The notes beneath the pieces are model-generated. The model was given only the letters and a program-made list of their open reading frames with translations. It ran no database searches and was not told the DNA's origin. Positions 7,574 through 17,536 of a stretch of DNA of 34,692 nt are shown here, one piece after another. Every line of letters starts with the position of its first letter. Positions within the stretch are counted from its first letter, which is position 1. The stretch spans positions 1-34,692 of the forward strand of contig JAUYFG010000138.1 in the NCBI GenBank assembly GCA_030690985.1, written 5' to 3'. This DNA comes from Pseudomonadota bacterium. Its GTDB lineage: Bacteria > Pseudomonadota > Gammaproteobacteria > Burkholderiales > Thiobacillaceae. The translations under genes were made by a program, and so were the position numbers.

Positions 7574-10500
7574 ATGCCTGGCCCCGCCTCTTTCGCGCGC
7601 TTTCTGAGCGCCCTGTCGCTGGCATTTCTGCCGGCCATTCTTTTCCCTCAGCCAGTGCTCGCCGATGAAGGCTTGCGCGCCGACAAAACGGAGATCGCGG
7701 CAGGCGAAAGCACCACGGTTCGTCTTGAAGGCGTCTCCGGCTTGTTCAAGACCCGCTGGCACAACGACCCGGACGGCAGCATCCGCTTCGACACCAAGAG
7801 CAATAAAGAAGCCGGCGTCACCGCGCTCAAACCCGGCCGGGTGAGCATCACCGCCAAGGTGCTGGCGAACAGCTACAGCCTCGAACTCAAGGTGCTGGAC
7901 GCCCCCGAAAAGAAAGACCCCAAGGGCGGCTGGCATACCAAGATCGAAGGCATGGCCAAGGTACTGGGCTTCCCGGACAAGGACGCGCGCATCGTGCGCA
8001 TGCTGGCCGAAGTAAACGACGGCAGCCGCCTGCCTTATGAGTTCTATGCCGACCTGGCCAAGATTCCCGCCACCCTGTTCGACGTGATCGAGGTGCGCTC
8101 GAAACTGGTGGACGGCAACCCCGCCTTCGCCCGTGATGTTCTCGGCCCCACCTTCGCCGGTGGCGGCACGGACGTGGAATTGCACCTTCTTTCCTGGCGC
8201 CGCAAGGAAACCCTGGCGGCCATCGACGAGGTGGTGAAGCGCTTCGTCGATGCCGGACGGGTGCCCAGGGACGGCTACTCGATGCTCATCTCCCACGTCG
8301 GGAAATGGGCCTCCCAGGAACTCTCCGCCCTCACCCTCACCGGCGACATCGACTTCAGTTTCGTCTGCAACGACGTGGAACTGGCGCAGGCCATGAAGGA
8401 CGCCTACGCGGAAGTCATCAAGCGGCGCACCGGGCTCGATCCCAAGGCGCTCGATTCCGTCGCCACCGCGCACGGCAAGGCCGGCCTGGAGGTCTACATC
8501 GGCAAGCACGGCATGGCCTTTGCTGAAGAGCAGATGAAGATCAACCAACTGGTGGACATGACCACCGGCTCGAAGAGAAAGATCGAGTTCGAAGACGTGG
8601 CCATGGGGCTGTCCATGGAACGGGCAATGGCGGAAACCTTCGGCAAGGAGGTGCCCAAACCGGCGCACAACAGCGAACCCGGCCTGTCGATGGAGATGGT
8701 GCGCCACTTCGGCCATGACATCGTCAAGACCGGCATTTACGACATGAGCAACGCAGTAGTGAAAGCCGCGAAATACCTGGACCGCAGCTACAAATCGCTG
8801 GATGCCTCCGGCGGCAAACCGGCCGACGCCGATCTCGCCAAGTTCGCCGGCGACATCACCGGCTGGGCCAACACCAAGCCACAGTCGGCGGCCATCCGGG
8901 AAAGCATGATCAAGCGCATTTCCGAGTATCTCGGCAGCGCGCCGAAGGTGGTGTTCGACCAGGACACGCAGAAGCTGGTGTTGTCGCTGGACCCCGGCCA
9001 GATCGCCGCCTTCCATGAAAAAGCTACCCAGGCCATGTGGAAAACCGTTGAACAGGGCTCCACCACCCGCACCCAGGAAATGGAAACCCGCATGCGGGAT
9101 CTCACCGAGCGCAAACGGCGTGGCGACAATGTTGAACAGGAAGTCGGCAAGCTCAGGGCGGACATGACCAGTCTGGTCGACATGGTGGAAGCCGAGGTGA
9201 AGGCCTTCAAGGATGTCGAAGTGCCCAAGGTGGTGATCGACAACAACGCCAAGGTGCGTGCACTGATGAACATCCTCGCCGGCCGCTTCGGCACCAAGGT
9301 GCTGTCCGAGGAAGAACTCAAGGACAAGAAATTCGTCGAGGAACTGCTCAAGGCCGAGGGCCAGCACGGCAGCGAGATGCGCCGCCAGATGACCGCCGCC
9401 TACATCATGGAACGCAGCGTCGATGCCTTGATCCGCAGCCCCGCGATGGCTGCAACCGGCGCCATGAGCGGCGTCGAGAAGACCAACCAGATGCTCGATT
9501 TCATCGACGACCGTCTGCTTGGCTCGATTCGTGGCGAAACCGGGTTCAGCGATTTCGAGACGGAACTGAAGCTGATCCGCCAGACCGCCCTCGACCCGAA
9601 GACCCGGCCCGGCGTGTTGAAGGAACTCAACGCCCTGAAGAGCCATGTCGCCCTGGGCATCAAAGCCACCAACCAGAAACTCAACAGCGCGCTGCAAGCG
9701 ACTTCCGCCGACCGCCAGGGCATGAAGTTCATGATGGTCTACGGCCTCGCGGATGAAATGAAGTCCTACCGCGACGCCTTCAACAACGAGGGCTGGGGCG
9801 GCTTCGCCACGGAAATCTTCCGCCGCCGCATCCCGCTCGGCTCCGCCATCGAAGGCGCGGTCATGGGCAACACCTACCGCGCCGGCTGGGACGTAGTCAC
9901 CACTCTGATTCCGCCGCTCGCCCTGCCGGAAGCCGCCCTGGGCCTGGTCACCATGATCGGCACCCAGGCCAGTTCGACTTACTGGAACGAACAACTTGCC
10001 CTGTTCGTGGACACCCTCTACGACAGCGCCACCTTCAAGCTGGTCGAGATGGAGCAGCACGACAAAGCCAAGGTGGGCGTGTACCGCCTGATCTCGGTCA
10101 AACACCGGGGCATCCCCATCGACCTTTCGCAATTTGCCGCCATGCGCCGCGAACAGGTCGAAGCCCTGCGCCGGCAGATCGGCAAGGGTCGCCTCGACTG
10201 GGCCGCGTACAACACGGAATTCCAGGGTCTCACCCGCTGGACCGAGGTGGACAGCGTCCTGCAAAGAAATCTCGCCGCCAGCGACCCGGCGCTCGCCCTG
10301 CTGGAAGAAATGGCCAGCCACCCCAGCGTCGGCCCGAAACTCATGGATCGCCTCGCCGAAAAAGGCCTGGTGCGCTGGGAGGAAGTGAAGCTGGGCTTCA
10401 TCACCAACCTGATCAAACGCCTGGAAGAGCGCAAGCAGGCCGACCAGGCCCTGGGCGCCGGCATGTTGCCGGAACTGTTCCTGGAACTGCGTAAAGCCGC

Positions 10501-13500
10501 CGCCGACCTGGAAATCGAGGACGCCATGCTGCGCGCCCTCGATGCCGAGGTGGACACCAACAACCTGAAGGCCCTGTTCAACTGGCTGTGGGAAACCAAG
10601 CGCAACGTCCAGGCTCAGGCGCCCACGGAAAGCGAGACCACGCGCGCCGCGCAGGTGGTGAAAAAGTATCTGGACACCTACAAGAGCATCGTCAAATCGC
10701 GCGACCAGTTGCAGACCTCGCTGCCCGCCTTCGCCGCCAAAGACGGTTCCACCCGTTACCTGACCAGCGACCTGTTCCTGTCCGGCCGCGCCGCTGCCGA
10801 CAAGGAAGTCAGTGATGCCTGGGTGAAGCATGTCGGCGGCTCGCTGACCGCCGGCAGCGACGCCCTGCTCGCCATCAAGAAGGAATATCTGCCCAACCTC
10901 GCCCTGGATGCCGAGGACCAGCGCTACCTTGAACGTGTGTTCCCGCGCGAACTCTGGATGAAGCCCTACAAGGACGCCGGCATCGCGCGCCAGAAAACCT
11001 GGCTGCTCGATCGCGCCATCGCCCACGGCAAGGCGCGCAATGAAATCCTCGACGAGTACAAGGCCTGGCTGGAAAGACAGGCGCCGGTGCAACTCAGCGT
11101 CACCGTGCTCGATGCCCTGGACGGCAAGAAACAGATCGGCGGCGCCTCCGGCGACCTCAAACCCACGGACATCCTGGGCAAGCCCGGCAGCGGCAAGGCC
11201 AGCGGCAGCACCCTCGTATTCGGCGTGCCCAGCGGCCGCTACAACCTGACCATCAAGGCGCCCGGCTATGACGATGCCAGCCAGGATGTGTTGCTCGGCC
11301 GCGCCCTCAACCCCAAACCCACGCTCGCGGTGAGCCTGACGCCGACGGGCAAGAAGGGCACAGGCGATCTCGCCCAGTTCATCGCCTCCGCCCTCAAGGC
11401 GCGCGACTGGAAAATCCTGGCTGATCGCCTGGATAGCGAGAAGAAGAGCGACCTCAAAATGCAGAACGTAGTCGCCTGGCAGGCCAACATCGACGCGCTT
11501 GGCGCAGCCCTGAAAACCCTCAAGGACGAGCGCATCGACTGGGCGCTGGCTTGGCGGCCGTATATCGACGCCCTCGATAACATCGACTCCAGCGTCTGGG
11601 ACAAGCTCACGCGGCAAGTGGAAATCAAGCGTACCGAGGTTGAACGTCGTTGCTGGGATGGTGGCAGCGCGAGCGAGGATACGAAGAAACGCACCGAACG
11701 TTGCCAGACCGAAGGCCGCAAGTTCGAGGAAAGCTGTGTCGGCACCTGGCCCGGCCAGCATTGGGAAGAAATGAAGCGCATCCGGATCGCGAAACAGGAA
11801 TTGCCGGATGCCACCCATACCCTGCATAGCGCCGGTTACGGCGGCTACCGCGCCTGGTTCGAGGCGGTGGAAAAGCTCGCCGAGAAACACAAGCTGCCCT
11901 TCCCCTACCCGAAACCGGTTACCCCGCGCCTGAAATACGCCCTGGGTTGCGCCAACGTGGGCCTGCCCACCGGCAAGAAGGATGCGGACTCCGCCATCAA
12001 GGTTACGGTAGCGGCGCCCAGCGCCAGCCTGCCCTTGGGCAAGTCGGTCACCCTCAACGCCAGCGCCGGCGGCGGCAAGGCACCGTACCGCTTTGCCTGG
12101 TCAAGTGGTGGCAGCGGAACGCGAGTCAGCGTCACCCCGCGCTGGGCCGGCGAATGGACGGTGACCGTCAGCGCCAGCGACGCCGAGGGCAAGAGCGGCG
12201 AAGGCAGCGCTACCGTGCGCGTCACCGCCGCGCAGGTGAAGCTGCAAGGCACCCAGCCCACCGTGTTCTACGGCAGCAACGCCACCCTCTCACTCCCCGG
12301 CAAGGAACCGCCCCCACCCGCCGTAGCGGGGCCCGACCCGTGCGCCGGACGTGGCTACACCGCCAGCAACCCGTTCGACGAATGTGCGCGGGTCACCAAC
12401 GTCAAAACCGTGACGACCGACCCGCGTTGGGATGCAGTCGGTGTGACACCGCCGCCACCGGAGATAGACAGCGTGACGCCGTCGGCCGCCGCGCCCACGG
12501 CTAGCGGTAAACAGCGCGTGGTCTGGCAGGCAGAACCCGCCGTCACCCTCAACCCACCGACCAGCAGCGATGGCAAGACCAAGGTCACCTATGACCGCAT
12601 GGGCTCGATCAAACTCTGGTGCGAAATCCAGGAAGAAATCGAAGGCGCCTTCCACAGCGTCGGCGAGTGCGGCCAGGAAACGGTGAAAGTCATCGCACCG
12701 AAGTTCAGCGTCAGCTTCACGCCCCCGGAAGGCCAAGGACGCATCGGGCAAGAGATACGCGCCCAGGTGAACAGCCAGCCCGCCGTCGCCGACAAACTGA
12801 TCGACTTCCGCTGGTTCGACCCGCCGACTTCCAACCGCATGGAGCTATCGACCAATGCGCGGGAGATCAGCTTCAAGCTGAAAGACGCGAAACCGGTAGT
12901 GCTGAAGACGCTGGCGCGAGTGCCCTACCACGGCGACGAAATCGCCGAAATCAGCGCCACCTACACCGGCCAGGTCTACCAGGTGAAAGCCTGGGCTGTG
13001 GAACCCGGCACGCGGCCGATGCTGTGGGATGCCAAGAAAGGGGGGTTGGTGCCGGTGCCCAAGGGCAGCTACGCCACCCACGAGCGGATTTCGCTGCGTG
13101 CCGAGATTCAAGGCGGGGCGCCCGACGGCGTGCGCTGGAACTGGACGGTGAACGACGACACCACGATTTCCAATCCGATCTCGCAGACCCCCACCGTTTC
13201 GCGCACCTCGGCCGGCAGCATCAACGCCCGGGTCGAGGCGCGCGACGGCGAAGGCGCCCTGCTCGGCAGCGGCGATGTCAGCCTCGGCGTGATCGAGGTG
13301 CGTGACACGCCGCCCGCACCAGCGAATTTGTCACAAGCGCCGATCCCCACTCTCACCCCGGACAAGACCACGCTGGAACGTGGCCAAAGCGTCTCGATCA
13401 GCGCCGAAGTGAGCGGTGGCAAAGCGCCCTACAGCTACGCCTGGCAAGGTGCCGGCGGCCAGGGCGCGCGAGTGACCGCCACACCAGGCAAACTGGGCAG

Positions 13501-15652
13501 CCACACGGTCAGCCTCACGGTGCGCGACAGCAAGGGCAAGAGCGGCAACGCCAGCCTGATCCTGGAAGTACAAGCCAATCAGGCCGACCGCGACCAGGCC
13601 GAAGCCACCCGCCTGGGCGACCAGGCGATCAAGCAGTTGCAACAGGGCAATCTGCCCGCCGCCATCAACACGGCGCGGCAAGGCAACCAGCGCGACCCCG
13701 CCGGCGCGCGCGCGGCCAGCGCCAAGGTCGCCGCCGCCGCCAAGAAAGCCGGCTGGAACGACGTCTACGAACGCGATTTCACTCAGGCCGTGCCCAAGTT
13801 GGAAGCCGCCCATGAACTCGATCCAACCGATAAAGATGCGGCGAGCAAGCTGGACCAGGCCAGGCGCTTCGCCCAGGTGTGGCCGCAGGTGGAAGCCAAA
13901 GCGCGCGAATTCGACGCCCAGATGGCCGACAAGAAAATCTGGAGCGCGCAGAAGACCCTGCTGCAAATGCAGGACCTGCAACACGAAATGAGCGGCGGCA
14001 TGGCCAACCCGCTATCCAGGCGCGCCAGCGACGCCTTCAACGCCGGCACGCAGGAATACAACCGCTTCATGCAGGACGTGAACGAGCGCCACACCCGCTA
14101 TTTCAAAGAGCAAAACTGGCAAGCCATGCTGAAAAACGCCGAAACCGCGCTGCAACGGGAGCACAACCCGGCCAACGACAAGGTGCTCAAGGGCAACGTC
14201 GATTTCGCCAAACAAATGCTGCGTGAACAGTCAACCAGGACCGCTGCGGCAAGCACCACCCACGCCGCGAACCTGGGCGCCGAGATTGCCGGCAAATGGA
14301 AAACCAGTGAGGGCGAACTGACCCTGAATCAGTCCGGCAACCAGATCAGCGGCAGCTACAGCAGCGACGGCGGCGAGATCGTCGGCGCGATGAACGGCAA
14401 CGTGCTGGAGGGTTACTGGATCGAAAACGGCTCCAGCGAACGCTGCGCCGGCGCAAAAAACGGTCGCTACCACTGGGGCCGCATCCGCTGGACTTTCCAG
14501 GGCGGCAAATTCACCGGCGTCTGGAGTTATTGCGACAAACCGCTGCCGGGCAGTGGCACCGGCTGGACCGGCGAACGTAGCGGCGGCGTGCCATCCACAC
14601 TGCCCAGCGCAAGCGGCGCCGCTCCCAGCGCCGGCTATGGCGACTGGGAAGTGGTGGAAACCACGCCCGGCATGTATCGCCTGGAACAAGGCAGCGGCCA
14701 AGTAAAAATCGCACGCCAGGGCAACAACCCCGGCGGCCTGCAACACGCCGGCCTGCGCCTGAATCGCGGCCTGCCGGTGACGGGCGATTTCGCCGCCCAG
14801 GTCAGTTTCAGCGACGCCCGCATCGAAGGCGGCCTCAACCAGATCGAACTGCACGCCAGCTTCGCCGACGGCTCCATCTTCTACGTGGTGCGCGACCGCG
14901 AACGCAGCGGCAGCCACATCTGGGCGCCCGGCCTGCAAGGTGACGCATCCTGCGGCCGTTCCGGCACGCTGCGCATGGAACGCCGGGGTGAAACTGTCAC
15001 CGGCTACTGCGACGGTCGCGCCATCGGTTCCGCGCCGCGCAAAGCCGCACTGACCCGGCTGCAATTCGTGCTGCAGAACAACAGCACGAATGACCCGATC
15101 TCGGCCACCTTCCGCGATTGGAAACTCAACGCCGCCAGTGGCACCCTCTCCGGCAAAACCGGCGCAAACAACCTGGCACACGGCAAACCGGCCAGCCAGA
15201 GCAGCCGTTCGCAGTGGTCACGGCCGGACGATCCGCAAGGCGCGGTGGACGGCGTCATCAACGGCGGCTGTTCATTCCACACCAACAACGAAGCCAACCC
15301 CTGGTGGCAAGTCGATCTCGGCGCCAGCTTCCGGCTTGGCGAAATCCGTCTCTACAACCGCATGGACTGCTGCGGCGAGCGCGCGCGCACGGTTCAAATC
15401 ATGGTGTCCGACGATGGCCGCAACTGGCGCACCGTCTACCGCCACAACGGCTCCGTCTTCGGCGGCAAGGACGGCAAACCGCTGCTGGTGGTCCTGTCCG
15501 ACGTGCAGGCGCGCCACGTCCGCTTGCAACTCAACGAAACCACCTGGTTCCATCTGGATGAGGTGGAAGTGATGGGCGCTGGTGAAGCCACCCCAAGCGA
15601 CGGCGGCCGTGATTACAGCGGCTACACGCCGCAACCCGCGAGCAGCCCGTAG
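7574..15652 (+). CDS. Giant secreted multidomain protein (PKD, lipocalin-like, LamG-like, discoidin)
   Basis: This protein has 2692 residues. A Sec signal peptide (hydrophobic stretch ending PVLA, cut before DEGLRADK) precedes an Ig-like segment (about 30-100). A long, mostly helical region follows (about 110-1165), with a coiled-coil-like stretch near 510-560 and a TGDIDFSF motif at about 256. Next come a PEGA/carboxypeptidase-regulatory-like domain (about 1170-1255), PKD domains (about 1475-1553 and 1922-2000), Ig-like sequence between them, and TPR-like helices (about 2005-2110). The C-terminal part has a lipocalin-like beta domain (about 2235-2335), a LamG-like domain (about 2355-2525) and an F5/8 type C (discoidin) domain (about 2531-2680). 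No TM anchor, PEP-CTERM or sortase signal is visible. The C-terminal modules suggest binding to glycans or cell surfaces. The function of the helical half is unknown. The stop codon lies in a GTAG hairpin. Confidence 0.9.
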   Translation: MPGPASFARFLSALSLAFLPAILFPQPVLADEGLRADKTEIAAGESTTVRLEGVSGLFKTRWHNDPDGSIRFDTKSNKEAGVTALKPGRVSITAKVLANSYSLELKVLDAPEKKDPKGGWHTKIEGMAKVLGFPDKDARIVRMLAEVNDGSRLPYEFYADLAKIPATLFDVIEVRSKLVDGNPAFARDVLGPTFAGGGTDVELHLLSWRRKETLAAIDEVVKRFVDAGRVPRDGYSMLISHVGKWASQELSALTLTGDIDFSFVCNDVELAQAMKDAYAEVIKRRTGLDPKALDSVATAHGKAGLEVYIGKHGMAFAEEQMKINQLVDMTTGSKRKIEFEDVAMGLSMERAMAETFGKEVPKPAHNSEPGLSMEMVRHFGHDIVKTGIYDMSNAVVKAAKYLDRSYKSLDASGGKPADADLAKFAGDITGWANTKPQSAAIRESMIKRISEYLGSAPKVVFDQDTQKLVLSLDPGQIAAFHEKATQAMWKTVEQGSTTRTQEMETRMRDLTERKRRGDNVEQEVGKLRADMTSLVDMVEAEVKAFKDVEVPKVVIDNNAKVRALMNILAGRFGTKVLSEEELKDKKFVEELLKAEGQHGSEMRRQMTAAYIMERSVDALIRSPAMAATGAMSGVEKTNQMLDFIDDRLLGSIRGETGFSDFETELKLIRQTALDPKTRPGVLKELNALKSHVALGIKATNQKLNSALQATSADRQGMKFMMVYGLADEMKSYRDAFNNEGWGGFATEIFRRRIPLGSAIEGAVMGNTYRAGWDVVTTLIPPLALPEAALGLVTMIGTQASSTYWNEQLALFVDTLYDSATFKLVEMEQHDKAKVGVYRLISVKHRGIPIDLSQFAAMRREQVEALRRQIGKGRLDWAAYNTEFQGLTRWTEVDSVLQRNLAASDPALALLEEMASHPSVGPKLMDRLAEKGLVRWEEVKLGFITNLIKRLEERKQADQALGAGMLPELFLELRKAAADLEIEDAMLRALDAEVDTNNLKALFNWLWETKRNVQAQAPTESETTRAAQVVKKYLDTYKSIVKSRDQLQTSLPAFAAKDGSTRYLTSDLFLSGRAAADKEVSDAWVKHVGGSLTAGSDALLAIKKEYLPNLALDAEDQRYLERVFPRELWMKPYKDAGIARQKTWLLDRAIAHGKARNEILDEYKAWLERQAPVQLSVTVLDALDGKKQIGGASGDLKPTDILGKPGSGKASGSTLVFGVPSGRYNLTIKAPGYDDASQDVLLGRALNPKPTLAVSLTPTGKKGTGDLAQFIASALKARDWKILADRLDSEKKSDLKMQNVVAWQANIDALGAALKTLKDERIDWALAWRPYIDALDNIDSSVWDKLTRQVEIKRTEVERRCWDGGSASEDTKKRTERCQTEGRKFEESCVGTWPGQHWEEMKRIRIAKQELPDATHTLHSAGYGGYRAWFEAVEKLAEKHKLPFPYPKPVTPRLKYALGCANVGLPTGKKDADSAIKVTVAAPSASLPLGKSVTLNASAGGGKAPYRFAWSSGGSGTRVSVTPRWAGEWTVTVSASDAEGKSGEGSATVRVTAAQVKLQGTQPTVFYGSNATLSLPGKEPPPPAVAGPDPCAGRGYTASNPFDECARVTNVKTVTTDPRWDAVGVTPPPPEIDSVTPSAAAPTASGKQRVVWQAEPAVTLNPPTSSDGKTKVTYDRMGSIKLWCEIQEEIEGAFHSVGECGQETVKVIAPKFSVSFTPPEGQGRIGQEIRAQVNSQPAVADKLIDFRWFDPPTSNRMELSTNAREISFKLKDAKPVVLKTLARVPYHGDEIAEISATYTGQVYQVKAWAVEPGTRPMLWDAKKGGLVPVPKGSYATHERISLRAEIQGGAPDGVRWNWTVNDDTTISNPISQTPTVSRTSAGSINARVEARDGEGALLGSGDVSLGVIEVRDTPPAPANLSQAPIPTLTPDKTTLERGQSVSISAEVSGGKAPYSYAWQGAGGQGARVTATPGKLGSHTVSLTVRDSKGKSGNASLILEVQANQADRDQAEATRLGDQAIKQLQQGNLPAAINTARQGNQRDPAGARAASAKVAAAAKKAGWNDVYERDFTQAVPKLEAAHELDPTDKDAASKLDQARRFAQVWPQVEAKAREFDAQMADKKIWSAQKTLLQMQDLQHEMSGGMANPLSRRASDAFNAGTQEYNRFMQDVNERHTRYFKEQNWQAMLKNAETALQREHNPANDKVLKGNVDFAKQMLREQSTRTAAASTTHAANLGAEIAGKWKTSEGELTLNQSGNQISGSYSSDGGEIVGAMNGNVLEGYWIENGSSERCAGAKNGRYHWGRIRWTFQGGKFTGVWSYCDKPLPGSGTGWTGERSGGVPSTLPSASGAAPSAGYGDWEVVETTPGMYRLEQGSGQVKIARQGNNPGGLQHAGLRLNRGLPVTGDFAAQVSFSDARIEGGLNQIELHASFADGSIFYVVRDRERSGSHIWAPGLQGDASCGRSGTLRMERRGETVTGYCDGRAIGSAPRKAALTRLQFVLQNNSTNDPISATFRDWKLNAASGTLSGKTGANNLAHGKPASQSSRSQWSRPDDPQGAVDGVINGGCSFHTNNEANPWWQVDLGASFRLGEIRLYNRMDCCGERARTVQIMVSDDGRNWRTVYRHNGSVFGGKDGKPLLVVLSDVQARHVRLQLNETTWFHLDEVEVMGAGEATPSDGGRDYSGYTPQPASSP

Positions 15653-15788
15653 GGCGGAATCCCCGCGAGGGGGAGGCCGAATCCGTAGGCGCTGAAGCGC
15701 AACGGCTTCGCTCAAGCGGCCTTATCGCGCCTTCCGCCGTGGTTTGTCGGAAGGCGCCGGCATGAAGACGCCGGCTTTTCCGACCTAC
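15649..15788. repeat. GTAGGGCGGAA composite hairpin after the giant gene
   Basis: The 140-bp element runs from GTAGGGCGGAA to TTCCGACCTAC. Its opening GTAG supplies the TAG stop of the giant gene. The inner section (about 15660-15712) is a diverged copy of the core also found in the odhB linker and at 22353. The second half (GCGCCTTCCGCC...GACGCCGGC) matches the element at 28057-28150. It probably also forms the 3' end of the mRNA. Confidence 0.75.
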
Positions 15789-15801
15789 GGGGCTTCCGAG
15801 C

Positions 15802-16212
15802 GTGCCATCACAAAATGGTTTCGCGATAATGGGTCAGGCATTTCCCTGGTACTCATCTGTTCACCTACCCAAAGTGCATGACCCGACCCCCCCTCCCCTG
15901 AAACAGGCCGTCCCCGGCCAGCTCACGCCTGATCGGGGGGCGGGGGGTGCATTGCGGCGTGAGCGAGACCTGATACGCATGGAACTGTCCAAGGTGAAGG
16001 ATGCCATGCCATTGCTGATGAAGCGGCGCAATGGCGGGTGCTGGACCCGCGAGGAGCAACGCTATCTGTTGGAGCGGCTACGCGGCCTGTCCTATCTGTC
16101 GCCATACCTGCTGGTGCTGCTGTTGCCGGGTTCGTTCGTGCTCATGCCCTTGCTGGCGTGGTGGCTGGACCGCCGCCGTGGCGCGCAACGCGCTGCTCGC
16201 GATTTGACCTGA
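15802..16212 (+). CDS. Small membrane protein with one hydrophobic hairpin, unknown function
   Basis: The ORF of up to 136 residues has no firmly recognised family. The convincing part is the C-terminal two thirds, from RRERDLIRMELSKVKDAMPLL onwards. A basic segment (LMKRRNGGCWTREEQRYLLERLRGL) precedes a hydrophobic stretch (LSPYLLVLLLPGSFVLMPLLAWWL) and a positively charged end (DRRRGAQRAARD). The LLPGSFVLMPLLAWWLDRR segment resembles the membrane region of LETM1-like proteins, which is a weak clue. The start is uncertain: GTG 15802 is the longest, ATG 15829 and ATG 15979 are alternatives, and the first 40 residues look poorly conserved. It converges with the HPP-CBS gene 47 bp away. Confidence 0.6.
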   Translation: MPSQNGFAIMGQAFPWYSSVHLPKVHDPTPPPLKQAVPGQLTPDRGAGGALRRERDLIRMELSKVKDAMPLLMKRRNGGCWTREEQRYLLERLRGLSYLSPYLLVLLLPGSFVLMPLLAWWLDRRRGAQRAARDLT

Positions 16213-16259
16213 ACGACGACTGCTCGAACGCCGGCAAGGTGGCGTGCCGCATCGCCCCG

Positions 16260-17435
16260 CTACTTCATGGCTTCGCCGGTATACAAAGCGGCGATCAGGT
16301 CGGACTGGGTCACCATGCCGACCAGGCGGGCATCGGCATCGACCACCGGAATATGGTGCAGCCCCTTGTCCGACAGCATCGGCACCAGTTCGACGATGTG
16401 CATGTCCTCACGCGCGGTCACCACCGGTGTGGCCATGATCTGGCCGACCACCTCGGGTTTTTCCGAGGCGACGCCGGGGGTGCGGCGGATGAAGCGGATC
16501 AGCTTGTCCTCGAAGGTTTCGTAGGTTTTCAGGTTGGCGCGCTTGATGAAGTCCACCAGGGTGATGACGCCGATCACGCGGCGAAACGGGTCGATCACCG
16601 GAATCGCCTTGACCTTGTGGTAACGCAGCCGGGCCCAGGCTTCCTCCAGTTCGGTGCCGTATTCCGCCGTGGACAGGTCGCGCGACATGATGTCGGCGCA
16701 GGTGATGTTGCCCATCTTGCGGCGGAAGGCGTGGATACCCGCGCGGCTGTAGACCCGGTCGAGGTCCGCCTCGCTGATGTCCAGATAGGTGTCGAGATCG
16801 CGCAAGGCATTGCGCAGGTCGGTTCGATCCAGCCCGAGACGGTCGAGCGGCGTCGGGTCGCTGTGGCGGTGCTTGTGGTCTTTCCTGGTGCTCGGCCGCG
16901 CGGGATAGCGATGCCCGGGCATAAGGTTGTTGATGACTAGCGCGGCCAGGAGCAACAGCAGCACGTTGAGCCCCACCGGCTCCAGCATGAAGCGGAAACC
17001 CTCCGCGTGAACGGCGTCGCCGCCCAGCACGGCCACCAGCGCCACCGCCCCGCCGGGTGGGTGCAGGCTATGGCTGAAATGCATGCACAGGATCGTCAGC
17101 GATACGGCCACCGCCGAGGCCACCCAGAGATCCGGGAGCAACCGCGCGCAGGCCACCCCCACGAAAGCCGCGATCAAGTGGCCGCCCACCAGCGGCCAGG
17201 GTTGCGCCAACGGGCTGTTCGGGGTGACAAACAAAAGGATGGCCGAAGCCCCCATGGAGGCCACCAGAACCAGCAGGCCAGCCCCTTCCATGAATCGGCT
17301 GCTGACATAACCCACCACCAGCACGGCGACGAATGCCGCCAGCGTGGAACGCAGTCGCTCCCCGACGCTGAGGGGGGTGGACTCGGTGACCAGGTAGGGA
17401 CGAAGTCCCAGCAAAAACTGCCTGAGTGCGTGCAT
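16260..17435 (-). CDS. HPP family membrane protein with C-terminal CBS pair
   Basis: This 391-residue protein has an N-terminal HPP domain (about 20-180) with at least four transmembrane helices and the name-giving motif in SHSLHPPGGAVAL. Two CBS domains follow (about 240-385; for example IMSRDLSTAEYGTELEEAW and VVTAREDMHIVELVPML). HPP proteins are integral membrane proteins, some linked to nitrite transport in plastids and cyanobacteria. CBS pairs commonly bind adenosine nucleotides (family knowledge). Gating or regulation by nucleotide is therefore plausible but unproven. AGGAAAGG precedes the ATG at good spacing. Confidence 0.9.
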   Translation of the reverse strand: MHALRQFLLGLRPYLVTESTPLSVGERLRSTLAAFVAVLVVGYVSSRFMEGAGLLVLVASMGASAILLFVTPNSPLAQPWPLVGGHLIAAFVGVACARLLPDLWVASAVAVSLTILCMHFSHSLHPPGGAVALVAVLGGDAVHAEGFRFMLEPVGLNVLLLLLAALVINNLMPGHRYPARPSTRKDHKHRHSDPTPLDRLGLDRTDLRNALRDLDTYLDISEADLDRVYSRAGIHAFRRKMGNITCADIMSRDLSTAEYGTELEEAWARLRYHKVKAIPVIDPFRRVIGVITLVDFIKRANLKTYETFEDKLIRFIRRTPGVASEKPEVVGQIMATPVVTAREDMHIVELVPMLSDKGLHHIPVVDADARLVGMVTQSDLIAALYTGEAMK

Positions 17436-17536
17436 GAAGCGACCTTTCCTGTGTCTTTATCCAGGTCGGCATTATGGGTGAAGCGGTTTCGCCACGCCCA
17501 GCGGCCGGCTACCCGTGTAATCAACGGGCTCCCGCA

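Noticed and set aside
7487-11890. 1467-residue open frame antisense to the giant gene
   Set aside because: It is a GC-rich shadow: composition is biased to Gly/Ala/Val/His/Gln, it has no recognisable domain, and the plus-strand gene has a signal peptide and known domains.
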